64,000 bases of DNA from Psychromonas sp. SP041 (GCF_000470315.2 NZ_CBRF02000017.1:38508-102507), one strand, 5' to 3'; counted from the stretch's first letter, positions 18,775 through 29,322 are shown. A program made the numbers and translations. The notes: generated by a model from the sequence alone, not told the origin.

Positions 18775-19277
18775 GGTAAATGAATTCCTTAAGTTAGATT
18801 AAGTTAAATGAGGTCAAATTAAATTGATGTATGACGTGTCACCTTTTTTGTTTTTACTCTCGATTTTCTGATATAGATACTTTAGAAAATCATTTTCTAT
18901 TAATGAGTTATATCATTAATCTCGTTTTTAATCTTGTCTCTTGGTATTTTAGGAAGTTACTATCATCGCTTTCTAGGTGTGTTGTACGTGGTGTTTAAGT
19001 TGTATTGGTTACCAAAGCCATTACAGGAGGTTGCTCTTTAGTTTTTATTTAATTAAAGCTAGTGGTATATTTTTATGTTTACGAATTTTTAATTGGGGGA
19101 AGGGCTGTTAATATTAACTCTGATAAATAGCTGATCTATTTTACTTGCTAAAAAATTAACTTCTTTGTTGTAAATTTTGTAAAAGGAAACAATCATTTAC
19201 TTCAATTTATACCTCGAATTAAATTTTTTATGCGTCAAATTTAGATCACATACTTAACGTAATTGGTATCAGTATAA
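18775..19277. other. Intergenic region right of the OCD-like gene
   Basis: About 500 bp of AT-rich DNA between the start of the OCD-like gene and the terminator of the AsmA gene, both leftward. No gene, repeat or clear promoter was recognised. Confidence 0.35.
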
Positions 19278-19320
19278 ATAAAAAAATAGCTGATACAGTT
19301 TTCTGAATCAGCTATTTATT
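19278..19320 (-). terminator. Bidirectional terminator after the AsmA gene
   Basis: Perfect 11-bp stem AAATAGCTGAT/ATCAGCTATTT (19284-19294 with 19307-19317) with a 12-nt loop. Leftward it continues into a run of T; rightward into ATTATTTTATTTTT. It lies 36 nt after the stop of the AsmA-family gene. Confidence 0.85.
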
Positions 19321-19352
19321 ATTTTATTTTTAAGTGGTTAAATAAACGTTAT

Positions 19353-21689
19353 TTAAAAAAAACTTTTCAGTTTATCTTTCAAATCTTTTGCTTCTTCTTT
19401 TAATTCATCACTGGATTTATTACCTAAAATAGCGTCTTTTGCTTTTTCTTGTAACGCTTTTTTTCCTGCTTCAATTTTCTCTTTTAAAGCGGATTCAGTG
19501 TCTAAATTAAATGATGGTTTAGTAAAGGTACCTTTAATCAATAATGGAATCGTTACGCCATCAAGGTCTAAGAAGTCAGTTTCTTCACCCGCTTTTGAAA
19601 GAGGGGTTACACCTAATTTGTAATTAAGGGCTTCAGTAATTGTATTTGCAGTACCTGCTCCATCCAAACGCATAACAGGAGATGACATCAATAATTTTTG
19701 ATTATTAGCGATACCATCTTGTACCGTAAACTCACCAATTAATGATGCAAAGTCTGTTTTCTTAACAAGCTTGTCAGGTGCTATTGTTTTACCTTTTATT
19801 TTTGCTTTTAAAACACGTATTTCTTGCGAAAGATTAATACCGTATAACTCGCCATTAAGGATTTTAAAGTCACCTTTTGCATTCACACCTTGTTGTATCT
19901 TAGTTGACGTTAATCCTTTACCGTCTGCTACTAAGTTAAAGTTTGCAGTGCCACTTAATAGGTCTACTTTAGCTGCGTCTTTCAACAAGTCAATTAGTAC
20001 AACATTCTTGATAGACGTTGTCGCTTTATATTGATTTTCACCACCTTTCTCATCAATCCATGCATCAATGTTTAATGAACCATTATAAAGCTGTGCATTT
20101 AATGGGCTGATGGTTGCTTTACCATTTTTAACGGTTAAGCTATTAGTGATTTTACCTATTCTAATATCTTCATATAATAAGCCTGCGATCGTTAAGTCAC
20201 CTTTAATATCAAGCTCTTTTAAAATGCTTAAGTCAGGTTCTGTTTCAGCTGCTTGCTCACCTTTTTCTGTAGTAGCTGCATCATCATTTTGATCTGCGGT
20301 TTTCGTTAGGTATGGATTTAAATCCCATGTATTACCTTTTAAGCTGTAACGAATAACAGGGACGGTTTGTTGGATAAAGCTAAGTTGTCCACCTAACTCT
20401 ATATCGTTTACTGTTGATTGTAGTGAATCGATACTTAATTTTTGTTTTGCAAGGTCATAGCTAATTTCACTTTCTATTGTGCTATTAATTTTATTCTTGC
20501 TGATCGCTGGTACATTTAATTCACTAACTAGTTTGAATTGTTTAATTAATATTTTCTCAAAGTCACTGACATTTATTTCTTTAAATGAAAGGTTTACGTT
20601 GCCTTGTAAGTCTTTACCTTCGATTGTGTTTTTTAATTCAAATTGATCTATTTTTGCAGTTTGTTTTTGTATGTCTGCCGCTAGGTTGGTTTGTAAGTTT
20701 GTGTTTAATGTATTATTGCTTAAAGCACTGCCCGTCAAACTACTTGTTAATGTTAGTTTACCAAGCTCTAATTCATTGTGATTAGTTATATGGATATCAC
20801 TACTGTTAATGTAAATGTCACCATCTAAGTATGAACCAGTGAATTTATTGTTAATTGTGATTGCTTTAATATCTAACTGCTTTGTATCTACTTTATAGGT
20901 TAAGCCACTAGTGAAGGTTGTATTTAGTGTGCTATCTGCTAGCGCATCACTTAATACTTTACTTTCAATAGTCAAGCCAGTCAGTTCAATGTTATTCAAT
21001 GTTGAATCTATAAATATATCGGCTTCTAGTGCGATATCAGCATCTACTTGTTCATTCTTAAACGAGCTCGTTAAACTAAAGTGTGATTTTTTGTCGAAAG
21101 CAAACTCGCTTAATACCATACTTTTTATTGCGATTTTTTGGTTTTCATTCGTTTGGTGATCAATAATTTGCAATTCTGCATTGGTTAATGTGATACCAGA
21201 TAAAACAAATTGAGAAAGGTCAACGGCTTCTGTTGATTGCTCTTCTTCGGTCACAGGCGTTTCTTCTTTTGCTGCTTCTGCAACGACTTCAGTACCTTCA
21301 GCTTGTAAATTATCTAAGTTTGATGAACCGTCTTTATTGGTAATAAGGTTAAAATTAACACCGTCTAATATAATTTCACCTACTTCTATTTTCCCTGAAA
21401 TAAGTGGTAATACATTAATTGATATCGATGCATTTTGAACATCTAAAAAGGTTTTTTCTTCGAATTCAGGATTGTTGTATAACGTCACTTGGCCACTTTT
21501 AAGGCCTAATAAAGGGTATAAGCTCCAATCGAGTTCACCAGTGATCACTAAATCTCTATTGATATTCGTTTTAACTTGTTCTTGGATTTGCTGCTTATAA
21601 TCATTTGGATCAACAACATTGATGACAATTACCACGGTTAAAATTAAAAGCACAATCAGTGCGGCGGCTAACTTTAGAAACAATTTCAT
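19353..21689 (-). CDS. AsmA family protein
   Basis: A large envelope protein (778 residues from this start) with one N-terminal membrane helix (about 5-28) anchoring it in the inner membrane and a long periplasmic part. It shows the AsmA start (VDPNDYKQQIQEQVKTNI, GELDWSLYPLLGLKSG) and the AsmA-like C-terminal domain (NGELYGINLSQEIRVLKAK, GAGTANTITEALNYKLGV). AsmA-like proteins form bridges thought to carry phospholipids to the outer membrane. The charged lysine tail is odd but plausible. The start at 21689 is preferred to 21698 because AAGGA is 8 nt before it. Confidence 0.85.
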   Translation of the reverse strand: MKLFLKLAAALIVLLILTVVIVINVVDPNDYKQQIQEQVKTNINRDLVITGELDWSLYPLLGLKSGQVTLYNNPEFEEKTFLDVQNASISINVLPLISGKIEVGEIILDGVNFNLITNKDGSSNLDNLQAEGTEVVAEAAKEETPVTEEEQSTEAVDLSQFVLSGITLTNAELQIIDHQTNENQKIAIKSMVLSEFAFDKKSHFSLTSSFKNEQVDADIALEADIFIDSTLNNIELTGLTIESKVLSDALADSTLNTTFTSGLTYKVDTKQLDIKAITINNKFTGSYLDGDIYINSSDIHITNHNELELGKLTLTSSLTGSALSNNTLNTNLQTNLAADIQKQTAKIDQFELKNTIEGKDLQGNVNLSFKEINVSDFEKILIKQFKLVSELNVPAISKNKINSTIESEISYDLAKQKLSIDSLQSTVNDIELGGQLSFIQQTVPVIRYSLKGNTWDLNPYLTKTADQNDDAATTEKGEQAAETEPDLSILKELDIKGDLTIAGLLYEDIRIGKITNSLTVKNGKATISPLNAQLYNGSLNIDAWIDEKGGENQYKATTSIKNVVLIDLLKDAAKVDLLSGTANFNLVADGKGLTSTKIQQGVNAKGDFKILNGELYGINLSQEIRVLKAKIKGKTIAPDKLVKKTDFASLIGEFTVQDGIANNQKLLMSSPVMRLDGAGTANTITEALNYKLGVTPLSKAGEETDFLDLDGVTIPLLIKGTFTKPSFNLDTESALKEKIEAGKKALQEKAKDAILGNKSSDELKEEAKDLKDKLKSFF

Positions 21690-21772
21690 TAAAAACATCC
21701 TTATACGGGAATTAGGTATTCATTAGAGATAGTGACAGTGTAATGTGTTAAACGTTCAGGATCACTATTTGA

Positions 21773-22234
21773 TTACATTATAGGAAGTTCGGTAGTAAAT
21801 TTTAACTGCTGCATAGCAAAGCTAGTATTTACATCGGTTAATCCATCTACATCATTTACTAATTGCTGATAGAAGTGATCATAACTACGCATATCTTTAA
21901 CAATCACTTTGAGTAAGTAATCATATTCACCTGCCATTCTATAAAACTCTAAAACTTGTGCAAATCCTTTTACTTGCTGTACACAGTTTCGCAGCCAGAC
22001 TTCCGAATGTTGCTGCGTTTTGATTTGTACAAAAGCGACCAGTTCTAGGCCTACCTTTTCAGGTGCAATTAATGCAACGCGCTTTTGAATAACACCTTCA
22101 TTTTCTAAGCGTTTAATTCTGTTCCAACATGGCGTACTGGTTAGGTTCAATTGCTCTGATAATTGCTGTAATGATAATGAAGCATCTTGCTGTAGTAGGG
22201 TGATTATCTTTTTATCCGTAGCGTCTAAGCTCAT
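21773..22234 (-). CDS. Lrp/AsnC family transcription regulator
   Basis: A 153-residue regulator: an N-terminal winged helix-turn-helix (about 1-62, with LSEQLNLTSTPCWNRIKRLENEGVI) and a C-terminal RAM ligand domain (GEYDYLLKVIVKDMRSYDHF). It is divergent from a cysteine-synthase-like enzyme gene across a 177-bp gap. That arrangement resembles Lrp-type regulators (DecR/YbaO type) that sense cysteine and switch on its breakdown. Control of the neighbour is therefore likely; the ligand is inferred. Confidence 0.88.
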   Translation of the reverse strand: MSLDATDKKIITLLQQDASLSLQQLSEQLNLTSTPCWNRIKRLENEGVIQKRVALIAPEKVGLELVAFVQIKTQQHSEVWLRNCVQQVKGFAQVLEFYRMAGEYDYLLKVIVKDMRSYDHFYQQLVNDVDGLTDVNTSFAMQQLKFTTELPIM

Positions 22235-22411
22235 ATTACCTCTTCAATTTTTTCTATAGGGTAAGTTGCTCTATAGGATGAGTGTTATTTTCTTTATATT
22301 TAATTTTAACAGAAAAATATTTTTTATTGTGGCTTATTAGAAGATTTATAGGACGTTAATTCTGTTTAAGCAAAGGTAAACTAGCTTTATTATTTAAACA
22401 GGAAAAATATT

Positions 22412-23479
22412 ATGAATCATCAACGTCAATGGGTAAGTGCGGCCATCGCCAAAATTCAAGCTGATTTCCAACGTAGTGCCGATACGCATTTAATTAAAGT
22501 CGATTTACCGCAATTAAAGGGCATTGATATTTACCTTAAAGACGAGAGCACACACCCAACGGGAAGTTTAAAGCATCGTTTAGCTCGCTCTTTATTTTTA
22601 TATGCATTATGTAATGGCAATATCAAAGAAGATACGGTGATAGTTGAGGCCTCATCTGGCAGCACTGCGATTTCTGAAGCGTACTTTGCTCGTTTGTTAG
22701 GATTACGTTTTATTGCTGTAATGGCTAAATCAACCAGCATACAAAAAATTACAGAGATAAAGCGTTATGGTGGTGAGTGTTTCTTAGTGGATTCAACCAA
22801 TTTAATTTATGCAGAATCAGAACGGTTAGCAAAAGAGTTAAATGGGTATTATATGGATCAGTTTACTAATGCTGAGCGCGCAACTGATTGGCGCGGTAAT
22901 AACAATATTGCTGACTCTATTTTTATACAAATGCAGCATGAGCCACACCCAATACCCACTCATATTGTAATGAGTGCTGGAACGGGCGGCACCAGTGCAA
23001 CTATTGGGCGTTATATTCGTTATCATCAATTAACGACGGAGTTAACTGTTGTTGATCCTGAAAATTCGGTTTTTTATGATTATTATTTAACCGGAGATAA
23101 ACAGTTAATTAACGGTAAAGGAAGCTTAATAGAAGGGATTGGTCGACCTCGTGTTGAGCCTTCATTCATCGCTTCTGTGATTGATAATATGTTGTGTGTT
23201 GATAATAAACAGTCTATTGCTGCAATGTTATGGACTGCGTCATTATTAGGGCGAAAAGTGGGGGCAAGTACCGGCACTAATATGTTTGGTGTGTTAAAGC
23301 TCGCACAGGAAATGATTGAGCAAGGGCAAACCGGATCGATTGTTACATTGATGTGTGACCGTGGTGAGCGTTACACTAATAGCTATTATGATCCGCAGTG
23401 GGTTGCTTCTAATATAGGTGATATTAGTTTGCAGCAAGAGTGTATTACACACTACCTTGATAAAATAACGAGTGAGTAG
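22412..23479 (+). CDS. PLP-dependent cysteine synthase-like lyase, possible L-cysteine desulfhydrase
   Basis: Fold-type II PLP enzyme, 355 residues. The PLP lysine is in HPTGSLKHRLAR (about residue 52), the phosphate and substrate loop is EASSGSTAISEAYFARLLG, and SAGTGGTSATIGRY is the PLP phosphate loop. The TGSLKHR form belongs to the branch that includes Cds1-type cysteine desulfhydrases rather than CysK/CysM. It may split cysteine to pyruvate, ammonia and sulfide. The divergent Lrp-type regulator supports cysteine catabolism. Substrate is inferred. Confidence 0.8.
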   Translation: MNHQRQWVSAAIAKIQADFQRSADTHLIKVDLPQLKGIDIYLKDESTHPTGSLKHRLARSLFLYALCNGNIKEDTVIVEASSGSTAISEAYFARLLGLRFIAVMAKSTSIQKITEIKRYGGECFLVDSTNLIYAESERLAKELNGYYMDQFTNAERATDWRGNNNIADSIFIQMQHEPHPIPTHIVMSAGTGGTSATIGRYIRYHQLTTELTVVDPENSVFYDYYLTGDKQLINGKGSLIEGIGRPRVEPSFIASVIDNMLCVDNKQSIAAMLWTASLLGRKVGASTGTNMFGVLKLAQEMIEQGQTGSIVTLMCDRGERYTNSYYDPQWVASNIGDISLQQECITHYLDKITSE

Positions 23480-23675
23480 GCTACATGTTCTGTGGTTATT
23501 TTATAGTTTCTCTGTCCCCATTCTTATTCACTTTAAATCTAAGACTTTAAAAGGAGTAAATAAGCGATAGCGGGCATTTATGCTTATACTCTGACTTCTC
23601 TGTGCGATACTATTGTTTAATTAATAATTTATCTTATTCATGTTTCATCACCACGCTCAATAATGCTGATTAAAC

Positions 23676-24836
23676 ATGAATAGAAAAGAGGATTTTGTGC
23701 CAATTAACTCTATTTCCCTTCTATCTGCCAATAATGAAGCTTCTAGTGATGATTTATCATCAACGGAACAAGTTGAACAAACGCAAATTAAAGTAGCGAC
23801 TTTTAACCTGTTTAATTACCTTGCTCCACCTGATGCATTTTATGATTTTGATCGTATCTATTCAGCAGAGCAGTGGCAAAAAAAGGAAAATTGGATTGCT
23901 TCTTATTTGCAAAAACATCAACCTGATATTATCGGGTTTCAAGAGGTCTTTAGTATTGAAGCTCTTGAGATATTGGTAAAAAAACAAGGTTATGAATATT
24001 TTGCTGTAGTAGATAAGCCAACAGTCATTGATGATTTTATTCATCGAGACCCCGTTGTTGCTTTAGCGAGTAAATTTCCTATTACGGAAGTTGCTGCGGT
24101 GAGTGTTGATAAAGAGCTCGCAGTGCAATTAGGTTTAACAGAAACATTTAACTTTAGTCGACAAGTGGTAAGAGCAACCGTTGAGCTTCCTCATTTAGGT
24201 TTATGTGATTGTTATGTTGTGCACTTTAAATCTAAACGTGCTTCATGGCAGGGAGAAGTCGATAAATTAAGTTCATTAGAAGGCAATGTATTATCGCAAT
24301 TCAAAGCGCAGGTCGCTGGTGGTTGGGCATCATCTATTCAACGGGGTAGTGAGGCGACGTTATTAATGATGCAAATGATTGAAAGAAGAGCCAAAAAAGG
24401 CAATGCCATGATGTTAATGGGAGATTTTAATAACCCATTAAAAGACGGTATTCTCGCACACCTGGTTACGCCCAATATGTTGTTCAATAATGATCAAAAT
24501 CAGCAGAGGCTTGTTAAGTTTTATACTTTACGAGATGCATGGGATTTATATGAAGCCAATCATCAAGCTAATAAGCAAATGACTGGCGATGCGAATCAGG
24601 AAGTTGAAGCTGATAAATTGTTAACTCGTGGTGCGACACATTATTTTGGTCAAAGCAGTTCGGTCTTAGATTATATTCTGCTCTCTAGTGAGTTTGATGC
24701 TGCTGAACAATCAAGTTACTTTGAAGTCAGTGACTATATTAATACTGATAAACATTTAATTAACCCAAGCTTTGATGTCGATGGTGAAAGCACTGATCAT
24801 GCAGTGGTCAGTATCAATTTAACATTACGCAAATAA
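23676..24836 (+). CDS. Endonuclease/exonuclease/phosphatase family protein
   Basis: Predicted metal-dependent phosphoesterase of the EEP fold, 386 residues. It shows VATFNLFNY near the start of the domain, IIGFQEVF with the metal glutamate, VVHFKSKRA, LMGDFNNP (catalytic Asp and Asn) and STDHAVVSINL with the C-terminal Asp-His. The first 35 residues are polar and low-complexity. An in-frame GTG at 23697 has a better ribosome site (GAGGA) than the ATG used here and may be the true start. There is no signal peptide. The substrate (nucleic acid, phosphoinositide or other phosphodiester) is unknown. Confidence 0.8.
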   Translation: MNRKEDFVPINSISLLSANNEASSDDLSSTEQVEQTQIKVATFNLFNYLAPPDAFYDFDRIYSAEQWQKKENWIASYLQKHQPDIIGFQEVFSIEALEILVKKQGYEYFAVVDKPTVIDDFIHRDPVVALASKFPITEVAAVSVDKELAVQLGLTETFNFSRQVVRATVELPHLGLCDCYVVHFKSKRASWQGEVDKLSSLEGNVLSQFKAQVAGGWASSIQRGSEATLLMMQMIERRAKKGNAMMLMGDFNNPLKDGILAHLVTPNMLFNNDQNQQRLVKFYTLRDAWDLYEANHQANKQMTGDANQEVEADKLLTRGATHYFGQSSSVLDYILLSSEFDAAEQSSYFEVSDYINTDKHLINPSFDVDGESTDHAVVSINLTLRK

Positions 24837-25213
24837 GGTTAGCTTTCATATTCTATAGCTTCTCTAAATTAGAATATAAATATGGTAGTTTGTTGTATTC
24901 ATAATGTATTGCTTTTTTCTAGTTTAGTTTATTAATTTTTTAATGGGTAAATTAAAAAAACTTACGATAACTTAAAATAACTTAAAAAAAGAAAAGGGCT
25001 CATGGTTAAAGCGTTGTACAAATAGACGGTCAGTCTTGTGATGATTTATTTCAGTATATTGGTTGTAGTTCAGCGCTAGAGCTCGATGAAGTTAAGTTTG
25101 TTAGGGTAGGGGTTAAAAGATAAAGAGCTAAAAGGTAAGGAATAACGGTAAAGCTAGGTGGCAACGTTTAATGTTTAAGTTTATAAAACGTGACTTTTAT
25201 TAAAGCGTAGACA
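24837..25213. other. Intergenic region between the EEP-family gene and suhB
   Basis: 377 bp between convergent genes, AT-rich with short A-tract repeats (ACTTAAAATA-like near 24960-24990). No gene was recognised. Confidence 0.35.
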
Positions 25214-25246
25214 TAAAAAAACCAGATCGAATGATCTGGTTTATTT
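25214..25246 (-). terminator. Bidirectional terminator after suhB
   Basis: Perfect 10-bp stem AAACCAGATC/GATCTGGTTT (25219-25228 with 25233-25242) with loop GAAT. Leftward it runs into TTTTTTA; rightward into TATTTTA. It lies 33 nt after the suhB stop. Confidence 0.88.
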
Positions 25247-25275
25247 TAAATCTAATGGTTTTATCAGTTTAACAA

Positions 25276-26064
25276 TTAAGCGTTATGCTTACGGATAACT
25301 GTTAACATTTCTTTTAAAAGCTTTGGATTAGCAGCAACAACATCACCAGACTTGAAGTAATCGTTACCACCATTAAAGTCTGTCATCATTGCGCCAGATT
25401 CTTTAAGTAATAATTCGCCTGCAGCGATATCCCAAGGTTTTAAACCAAATTCCCAGAAACCATCCATACGGCCAGCTGCAACATAAGCTAAATCTAGTGC
25501 TGCACTACCACTACGACGCATATCTGCAACATCAGTAAAGAAGTCTTGGAATATGTTCAGGTAAGTTTCAAGGTTATATTTTTGTTTGAATGGGAAACCA
25601 GTTGCTAATAAAGTACCCGCTAGTTTTGGTACAGTACTTGTACGAGTGCGGTAACCATTGATTTGTGCACTTTGGCCACGAACAGCAGAGAATAATTCAT
25701 TGCGGATTGGATCAAAAACTACGCCAACTTCAGTGCGGCCTTTAATTTTTAATGCAATTGAAACAGCAAAATGAGGGATGCCGTGAATGAAGTTTGTAGT
25801 CCCATCTAATGGGTCAATAATCCATTGGTGATCAGTATCTGCACCGTTATCAATACCTGACTCTTCAGCTACGATGCTGTGGTCTGGGTAAGATTTACGT
25901 AACGTACCAATAATTGCTAATTCAGCTTCTTTATCAACGCTGCTTACATAGTCGTTAAGTGATTTTTCTTCAACTTCAACAGACTCTAAATTTTCATAAC
26001 CTTTAACAATTACTTTACCCGCATTACGCGCAGCACGAATCGCAATATTTAACATTGGATGCAT
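25276..26064 (-). CDS. suhB: Inositol-1-monophosphatase SuhB
   Basis: Magnesium-dependent phosphatase, 262 residues. It has the inositol monophosphatase motifs: EEKSLNDYVSSVD, the metal-binding EES and DPLDGTTNFIHG, and the C-terminal WDIAAGELLLKESG. E. coli SuhB also works as part of the rRNA antitermination complex; whether that holds here cannot be seen. The divergent pairing with trmJ and the isc operon is the same as in E. coli, which supports the name. Confidence 0.93.
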   Translation of the reverse strand: MHPMLNIAIRAARNAGKVIVKGYENLESVEVEEKSLNDYVSSVDKEAELAIIGTLRKSYPDHSIVAEESGIDNGADTDHQWIIDPLDGTTNFIHGIPHFAVSIALKIKGRTEVGVVFDPIRNELFSAVRGQSAQINGYRTRTSTVPKLAGTLLATGFPFKQKYNLETYLNIFQDFFTDVADMRRSGSAALDLAYVAAGRMDGFWEFGLKPWDIAAGELLLKESGAMMTDFNGGNDYFKSGDVVAANPKLLKEMLTVIRKHNA

Positions 26065-26117
26065 AGGATCACCATTAGATTTTAAAAGAACATGAAGGGA
26101 GATTCCTTCGGCGCGAA

Positions 26118-26145
26118 ATTATACACAGGTCACATAATTGTGCAA
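26118..26145 (-). promoter_or_regulatory. Probable suhB promoter
   Basis: Read leftward: TTGCAC (26145-26140), a 16-bp spacer and a perfect TATAAT (26123-26118), followed by a GC-rich stretch (TTCGCGCC) before the start point. It gives a 5' leader of about 45 nt. A GC-rich discriminator is common in growth-rate-controlled promoters. Confidence 0.6.
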
Positions 26146-26628
26146 TATTTTAATCGGTTAAATTTTAGCCTGTTAACTAAAAGCCCTTCATTGTTAATCG
26201 TGCTTTTATAACCCTGATTAATTTGAATCAATTATTGATGTTTGATGGGGGGTAATACTTAGATAGTTGTTATTTTCAATTCATATTTAAACAACATTAC
26301 CTAAATTGATGCGTTGTTATTCTAATAACATTAGAATTTTTAGCACTCTAATAAAGTTTAATAAACATAAATCTATTTAAATTCAGTTGGTTATGAATAT
26401 TAATTTAAAGTTGTTTTTAGGGGAGCTTTGGGAGTACTTAGTTATCATGGTTCATTTTATGCCCTCGACATTCTTGGCTTCTCTATAATAAGAGGAGTTT
26501 TCTATATTTCTCTTTAGACGATAACCGGTGTATTTAGTCTAAAATGCTCTCCCTGAATGGTTTAGTTGTTACATAAACAGTGCTAAACTTTGCGCTCAAA
26601 AAAATCACTGAATGACGAAGGAAAAACA
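26146..26628. other. Rest of the suhB-trmJ divergent region
   Basis: About 480 bp without a gene, AT-rich. It must contain the trmJ promoter, but no motif stands out. A ribosome site GAAGGA (26617-26622) precedes the trmJ start. Confidence 0.35.
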
Positions 26629-27387
26629 ATGCTAGACAATGTTCGCATTATATTAATTGGCACCTCTCACCCTGGCAATATTGGCAGCGCTGCTAGAGCA
26701 ATGAAAACAATGGGTTTAACTGATTTAGTGTTGATTGATCCTGAATGTGAAATCGATGGTAAGTCTGTTGCGCTTTCTGCTGGGGCAAGTGACGTATTAA
26801 AAAATCACAAAGTCTATAAAACACTCGACGAAGGGATTGCTGATTGTGGACTAGTCGTTGGCGCAAGCGCGCGACCTAGAACCCTTGATTGGCCTATGTT
26901 AGACCCAAGAGAAATGGGTGTTAAAGCAGCAAGTGAAAGTAAAAAACACAAAGTAGCATTAGTATTCGGTCGTGAAAATAGCGGTTTAACTAACGATGAA
27001 TTACAAAAGTGCCATTTTCATGTGTTTATTCCTGCAAATCCAGACTATAGCTCGCTAAATTTAGCCATGGCAGTACAAACATTAAGCTATGAAGTTCGTA
27101 TGGCATCATTAGCTTCAGACGCCTTTCCTGAAGTGGAGGAAGAATATCCAAGAGCCTCTGATTTTGAAGGCATGCTTGCACATCTTGAAAAAACATTATT
27201 CCAAATCGGATTTATTGTGCCAGCTCATCCTGGATTAGTAATGGATAAATTACGTCGCCTATTTAATAGAGCAAGACCAGAGATCAACGAATTAAGAATG
27301 CTTCGTGGTATTTTCAGTAGTATGCAAAAATCAATAAATAGTATCGAAGTCGATGCTGATAAAGAAAAAGACATTAACAAAAAATAA
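26629..27387 (+). CDS. trmJ: tRNA (cytidine/uridine-2'-O-)-methyltransferase TrmJ
   Basis: SPOUT-fold methyltransferase that puts a 2'-O-methyl group on position 32 of tRNAs, using S-adenosylmethionine. The N-terminal motif is [16 protein letters not shown], and the knot region carries [15 protein letters not shown] and [17 protein letters not shown]. It has 252 residues from this ATG. A TTG 39 nt upstream would extend it, but the ATG has the GAAGGA ribosome site and gives the usual start. It sits just before iscR, as in enterobacteria. Confidence 0.93.
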   Translation: MLDNVRIILIGTSHPGNIGSAARAMKTMGLTDLVLIDPECEIDGKSVALSAGASDVLKNHKVYKTLDEGIADCGLVVGASARPRTLDWPMLDPREMGVKAASESKKHKVALVFGRENSGLTNDELQKCHFHVFIPANPDYSSLNLAMAVQTLSYEVRMASLASDAFPEVEEEYPRASDFEGMLAHLEKTLFQIGFIVPAHPGLVMDKLRRLFNRARPEINELRMLRGIFSSMQKSINSIEVDADKEKDINKK

Positions 27388-27444
27388 AACGAAGTTAAGT
27401 TTAGGTAATGTAGCGCAGTTTATGTGATCAAATTGAGGAGTTTA

Positions 27445-27501
27445 ATACCCGACTAATTTTGTCAGGTATTTACTTGACTAATTTTGTCAGGTATTTATAA
27501 T
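27445..27501 (+). promoter_or_regulatory. isc operon promoter with two tandem IscR type 1 sites
   Basis: Two 25-bp copies lie end to end, at 27445-27469 and 27470-27494, sharing the core GACTAATTTTGTCAGGTAT. Each fits the known IscR type 1 pattern (ATAxxxGACTAAAxxxAGTCxxxTAT-like). The second copy covers the -35 box TTGACT (27474-27479) and ends at the -10 box TATAAT (27496-27501; 16-bp spacer). [2Fe-2S]-IscR bound here would block RNA polymerase, giving feedback repression when clusters are plentiful. Confidence 0.9.
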
Positions 27502-27567
27502 ATTTGCATTAAGTCACTCGTTAATTAACTGATTTAGTTAATTGACACTCACAATAGCGAACTCTAT

Positions 27568-28044
27568 ATGAAATTAACTTCTAAAGGCCGTTATGCGGTC
27601 ACTGCGATGCTAGATGTTGCAATAAAAGAGCATAATGGTCCTGTACCACTTGCTGAAATTTCTGAGCGTCAAGGAATATCGCTTTCATACTTAGAGCAAC
27701 TATTTTCTAAGCTTAGACAAAAAGAGTTAGTGAGCAGTGTACGTGGCCCAGGTGGCGGCTATAAATTGGGCAAAAGCAAATCAGAGATTTCAGTGTCAAT
27801 GATCATTGATGCAGTAAATGAAAGTGTTGATGTGCGTAAATGTTCAGGAAAGGGCGCTTGCCAAGAGGACGGAGTGCAGTGTCTTACCCATTCTTTATGG
27901 GAACAGTTAAGTACGCGTATTAGTTCGTTTTTAGATGGTATTACATTAGAAGAATTAATGGCCAGCGAACATGTACAAAACGTGTCAGAGCAACAGAACA
28001 ATAAATTTACTAATAGCGAACTGCTTAATATTATCTCGAAATAG
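27568..28044 (+). CDS. iscR: Iron-sulfur cluster regulator IscR
   Basis: Rrf2-family repressor, 158 residues. The N-terminal winged helix starts [18 protein letters not shown]. The cluster ligands lie in [14 protein letters not shown] plus the following His (CLTH), which is the C-x5-C-x6-C arrangement of IscR. With a [2Fe-2S] cluster it represses the isc promoter; the apo form acts at other sites. It is first in the operon, behind two tandem type 1 sites. Confidence 0.95.
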   Translation: MKLTSKGRYAVTAMLDVAIKEHNGPVPLAEISERQGISLSYLEQLFSKLRQKELVSSVRGPGGGYKLGKSKSEISVSMIIDAVNESVDVRKCSGKGACQEDGVQCLTHSLWEQLSTRISSFLDGITLEELMASEHVQNVSEQQNNKFTNSELLNIISK

Positions 28045-28061
28045 AGGCAGTGGAGAAAAAA

Positions 28062-29276
28062 ATGAAATTACCAATTTATCTTGATTATTCAGCAACTACC
28101 CCCGTTGACCCACGCGTTGTTGAAAAAATGGTGCAGTATTTATCAACAGATGGTGACTTCGGTAACCCAGCATCTCGTTCTCATCGTTTTGGTTGGCAAG
28201 CAGAGGAAGCTGTGGATATTGCTCGTGAGCAAATTGCAGACTTACTTAATGCTGACTCTCGTGAAATAGTGTTCACTTCAGGTGCGACTGAATCAAATAA
28301 CCTTGCTATTAAAGGTGCTGCGCATTTTTATAAGAAAAAAGGTAAACATATTATTACTGCTAAAACTGAGCATAAAGCGGTTTTAGATACATGTCGTCAA
28401 TTAGAGCGTGAAGGGTTTGAAGTCACTTACCTTGACCCGAAAGAAGACGGCATTGTAACACCAGAACAATTAAAAGAAGCATTACGTGATGACACGGTAT
28501 TAGTAAGTTTAATGCATGTTAATAACGAAATTGGTGTTATCCAAGATATTGCTGCTTACGGCGAGTTATGTCGTGCAAATAAAACAATCTTACATGTTGA
28601 TGCTGCACAAAGTGCCGGTAAAATTGAGATTGATGTGCAAAAAATGAAAGTAGATTTAATCTCTTTCTCTGCTCATAAAATTTATGGTCCTAAAGGTATC
28701 GGCGCATTATATGTTAGTCGTAAGCCTCGTATTCGTTTAGAAGCTCAAATGCACGGTGGCGGCCACGAACGTGGTATGCGCAGTGGTACATTAGCAACAC
28801 ATCAAATAGTTGCTATGGGCGAAGCTTTCCGCATCGCAAAAGAAGAAATGGCTAGCGAAAATGAACGTGTTTTAGTATTACGTAACCGTTTACTTAACGG
28901 TGTGAGCGATATGGAAGAAGTTTATGTAAACGGTTCATTAGAAAACCGCGTTGCAGGTAACATCAATATCAGCTTTAACTACGTTGAAGGCGAATCATTA
29001 GTAATGGCATTAAAAGACTTAGCTGTTTCTTCTGGTAGTGCATGTACTTCTGCAAGCCTTGAACCTTCATATGTATTACGTGCCATTGGTCGTGATGATG
29101 AATTAGCACATAGTTCAATCCGTTTCAGTATTGGTCGTTTCACGACAGAAGCTGAAATTGATTACGCAATTAAAATTATCCGTGAAAATATCGGTCGTTT
29201 ACGTGATATGTCGCCTCTATGGGATATGTTCAAAGAAGGCATCGACATTAACAGTATTGAATGGTCACACCATTAA
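28062..29276 (+). CDS. iscS: Cysteine desulfurase IscS
   Basis: PLP enzyme that takes sulfur from cysteine and hands it to IscU, thiolation pathways and others. It has 404 residues, the same as E. coli. The PLP lysine is in [12 protein letters not shown] (about residue 206). The active-site cysteine loop is [19 protein letters not shown] (about 328). The start at ATG 28062 is used: it gives the standard [14 protein letters not shown] beginning and has GTGGAG before it. A GTG at 28050 would add four residues. It is 17 nt after iscR. Confidence 0.96.
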   Translation: MKLPIYLDYSATTPVDPRVVEKMVQYLSTDGDFGNPASRSHRFGWQAEEAVDIAREQIADLLNADSREIVFTSGATESNNLAIKGAAHFYKKKGKHIITAKTEHKAVLDTCRQLEREGFEVTYLDPKEDGIVTPEQLKEALRDDTVLVSLMHVNNEIGVIQDIAAYGELCRANKTILHVDAAQSAGKIEIDVQKMKVDLISFSAHKIYGPKGIGALYVSRKPRIRLEAQMHGGGHERGMRSGTLATHQIVAMGEAFRIAKEEMASENERVLVLRNRLLNGVSDMEEVYVNGSLENRVAGNINISFNYVEGESLVMALKDLAVSSGSACTSASLEPSYVLRAIGRDDELAHSSIRFSIGRFTTEAEIDYAIKIIRENIGRLRDMSPLWDMFKEGIDINSIEWSHH

Positions 29277-29322
29277 TTAATACGCACGTAAACATTATTC
29301 AACGAATACAAGGAATACACTC

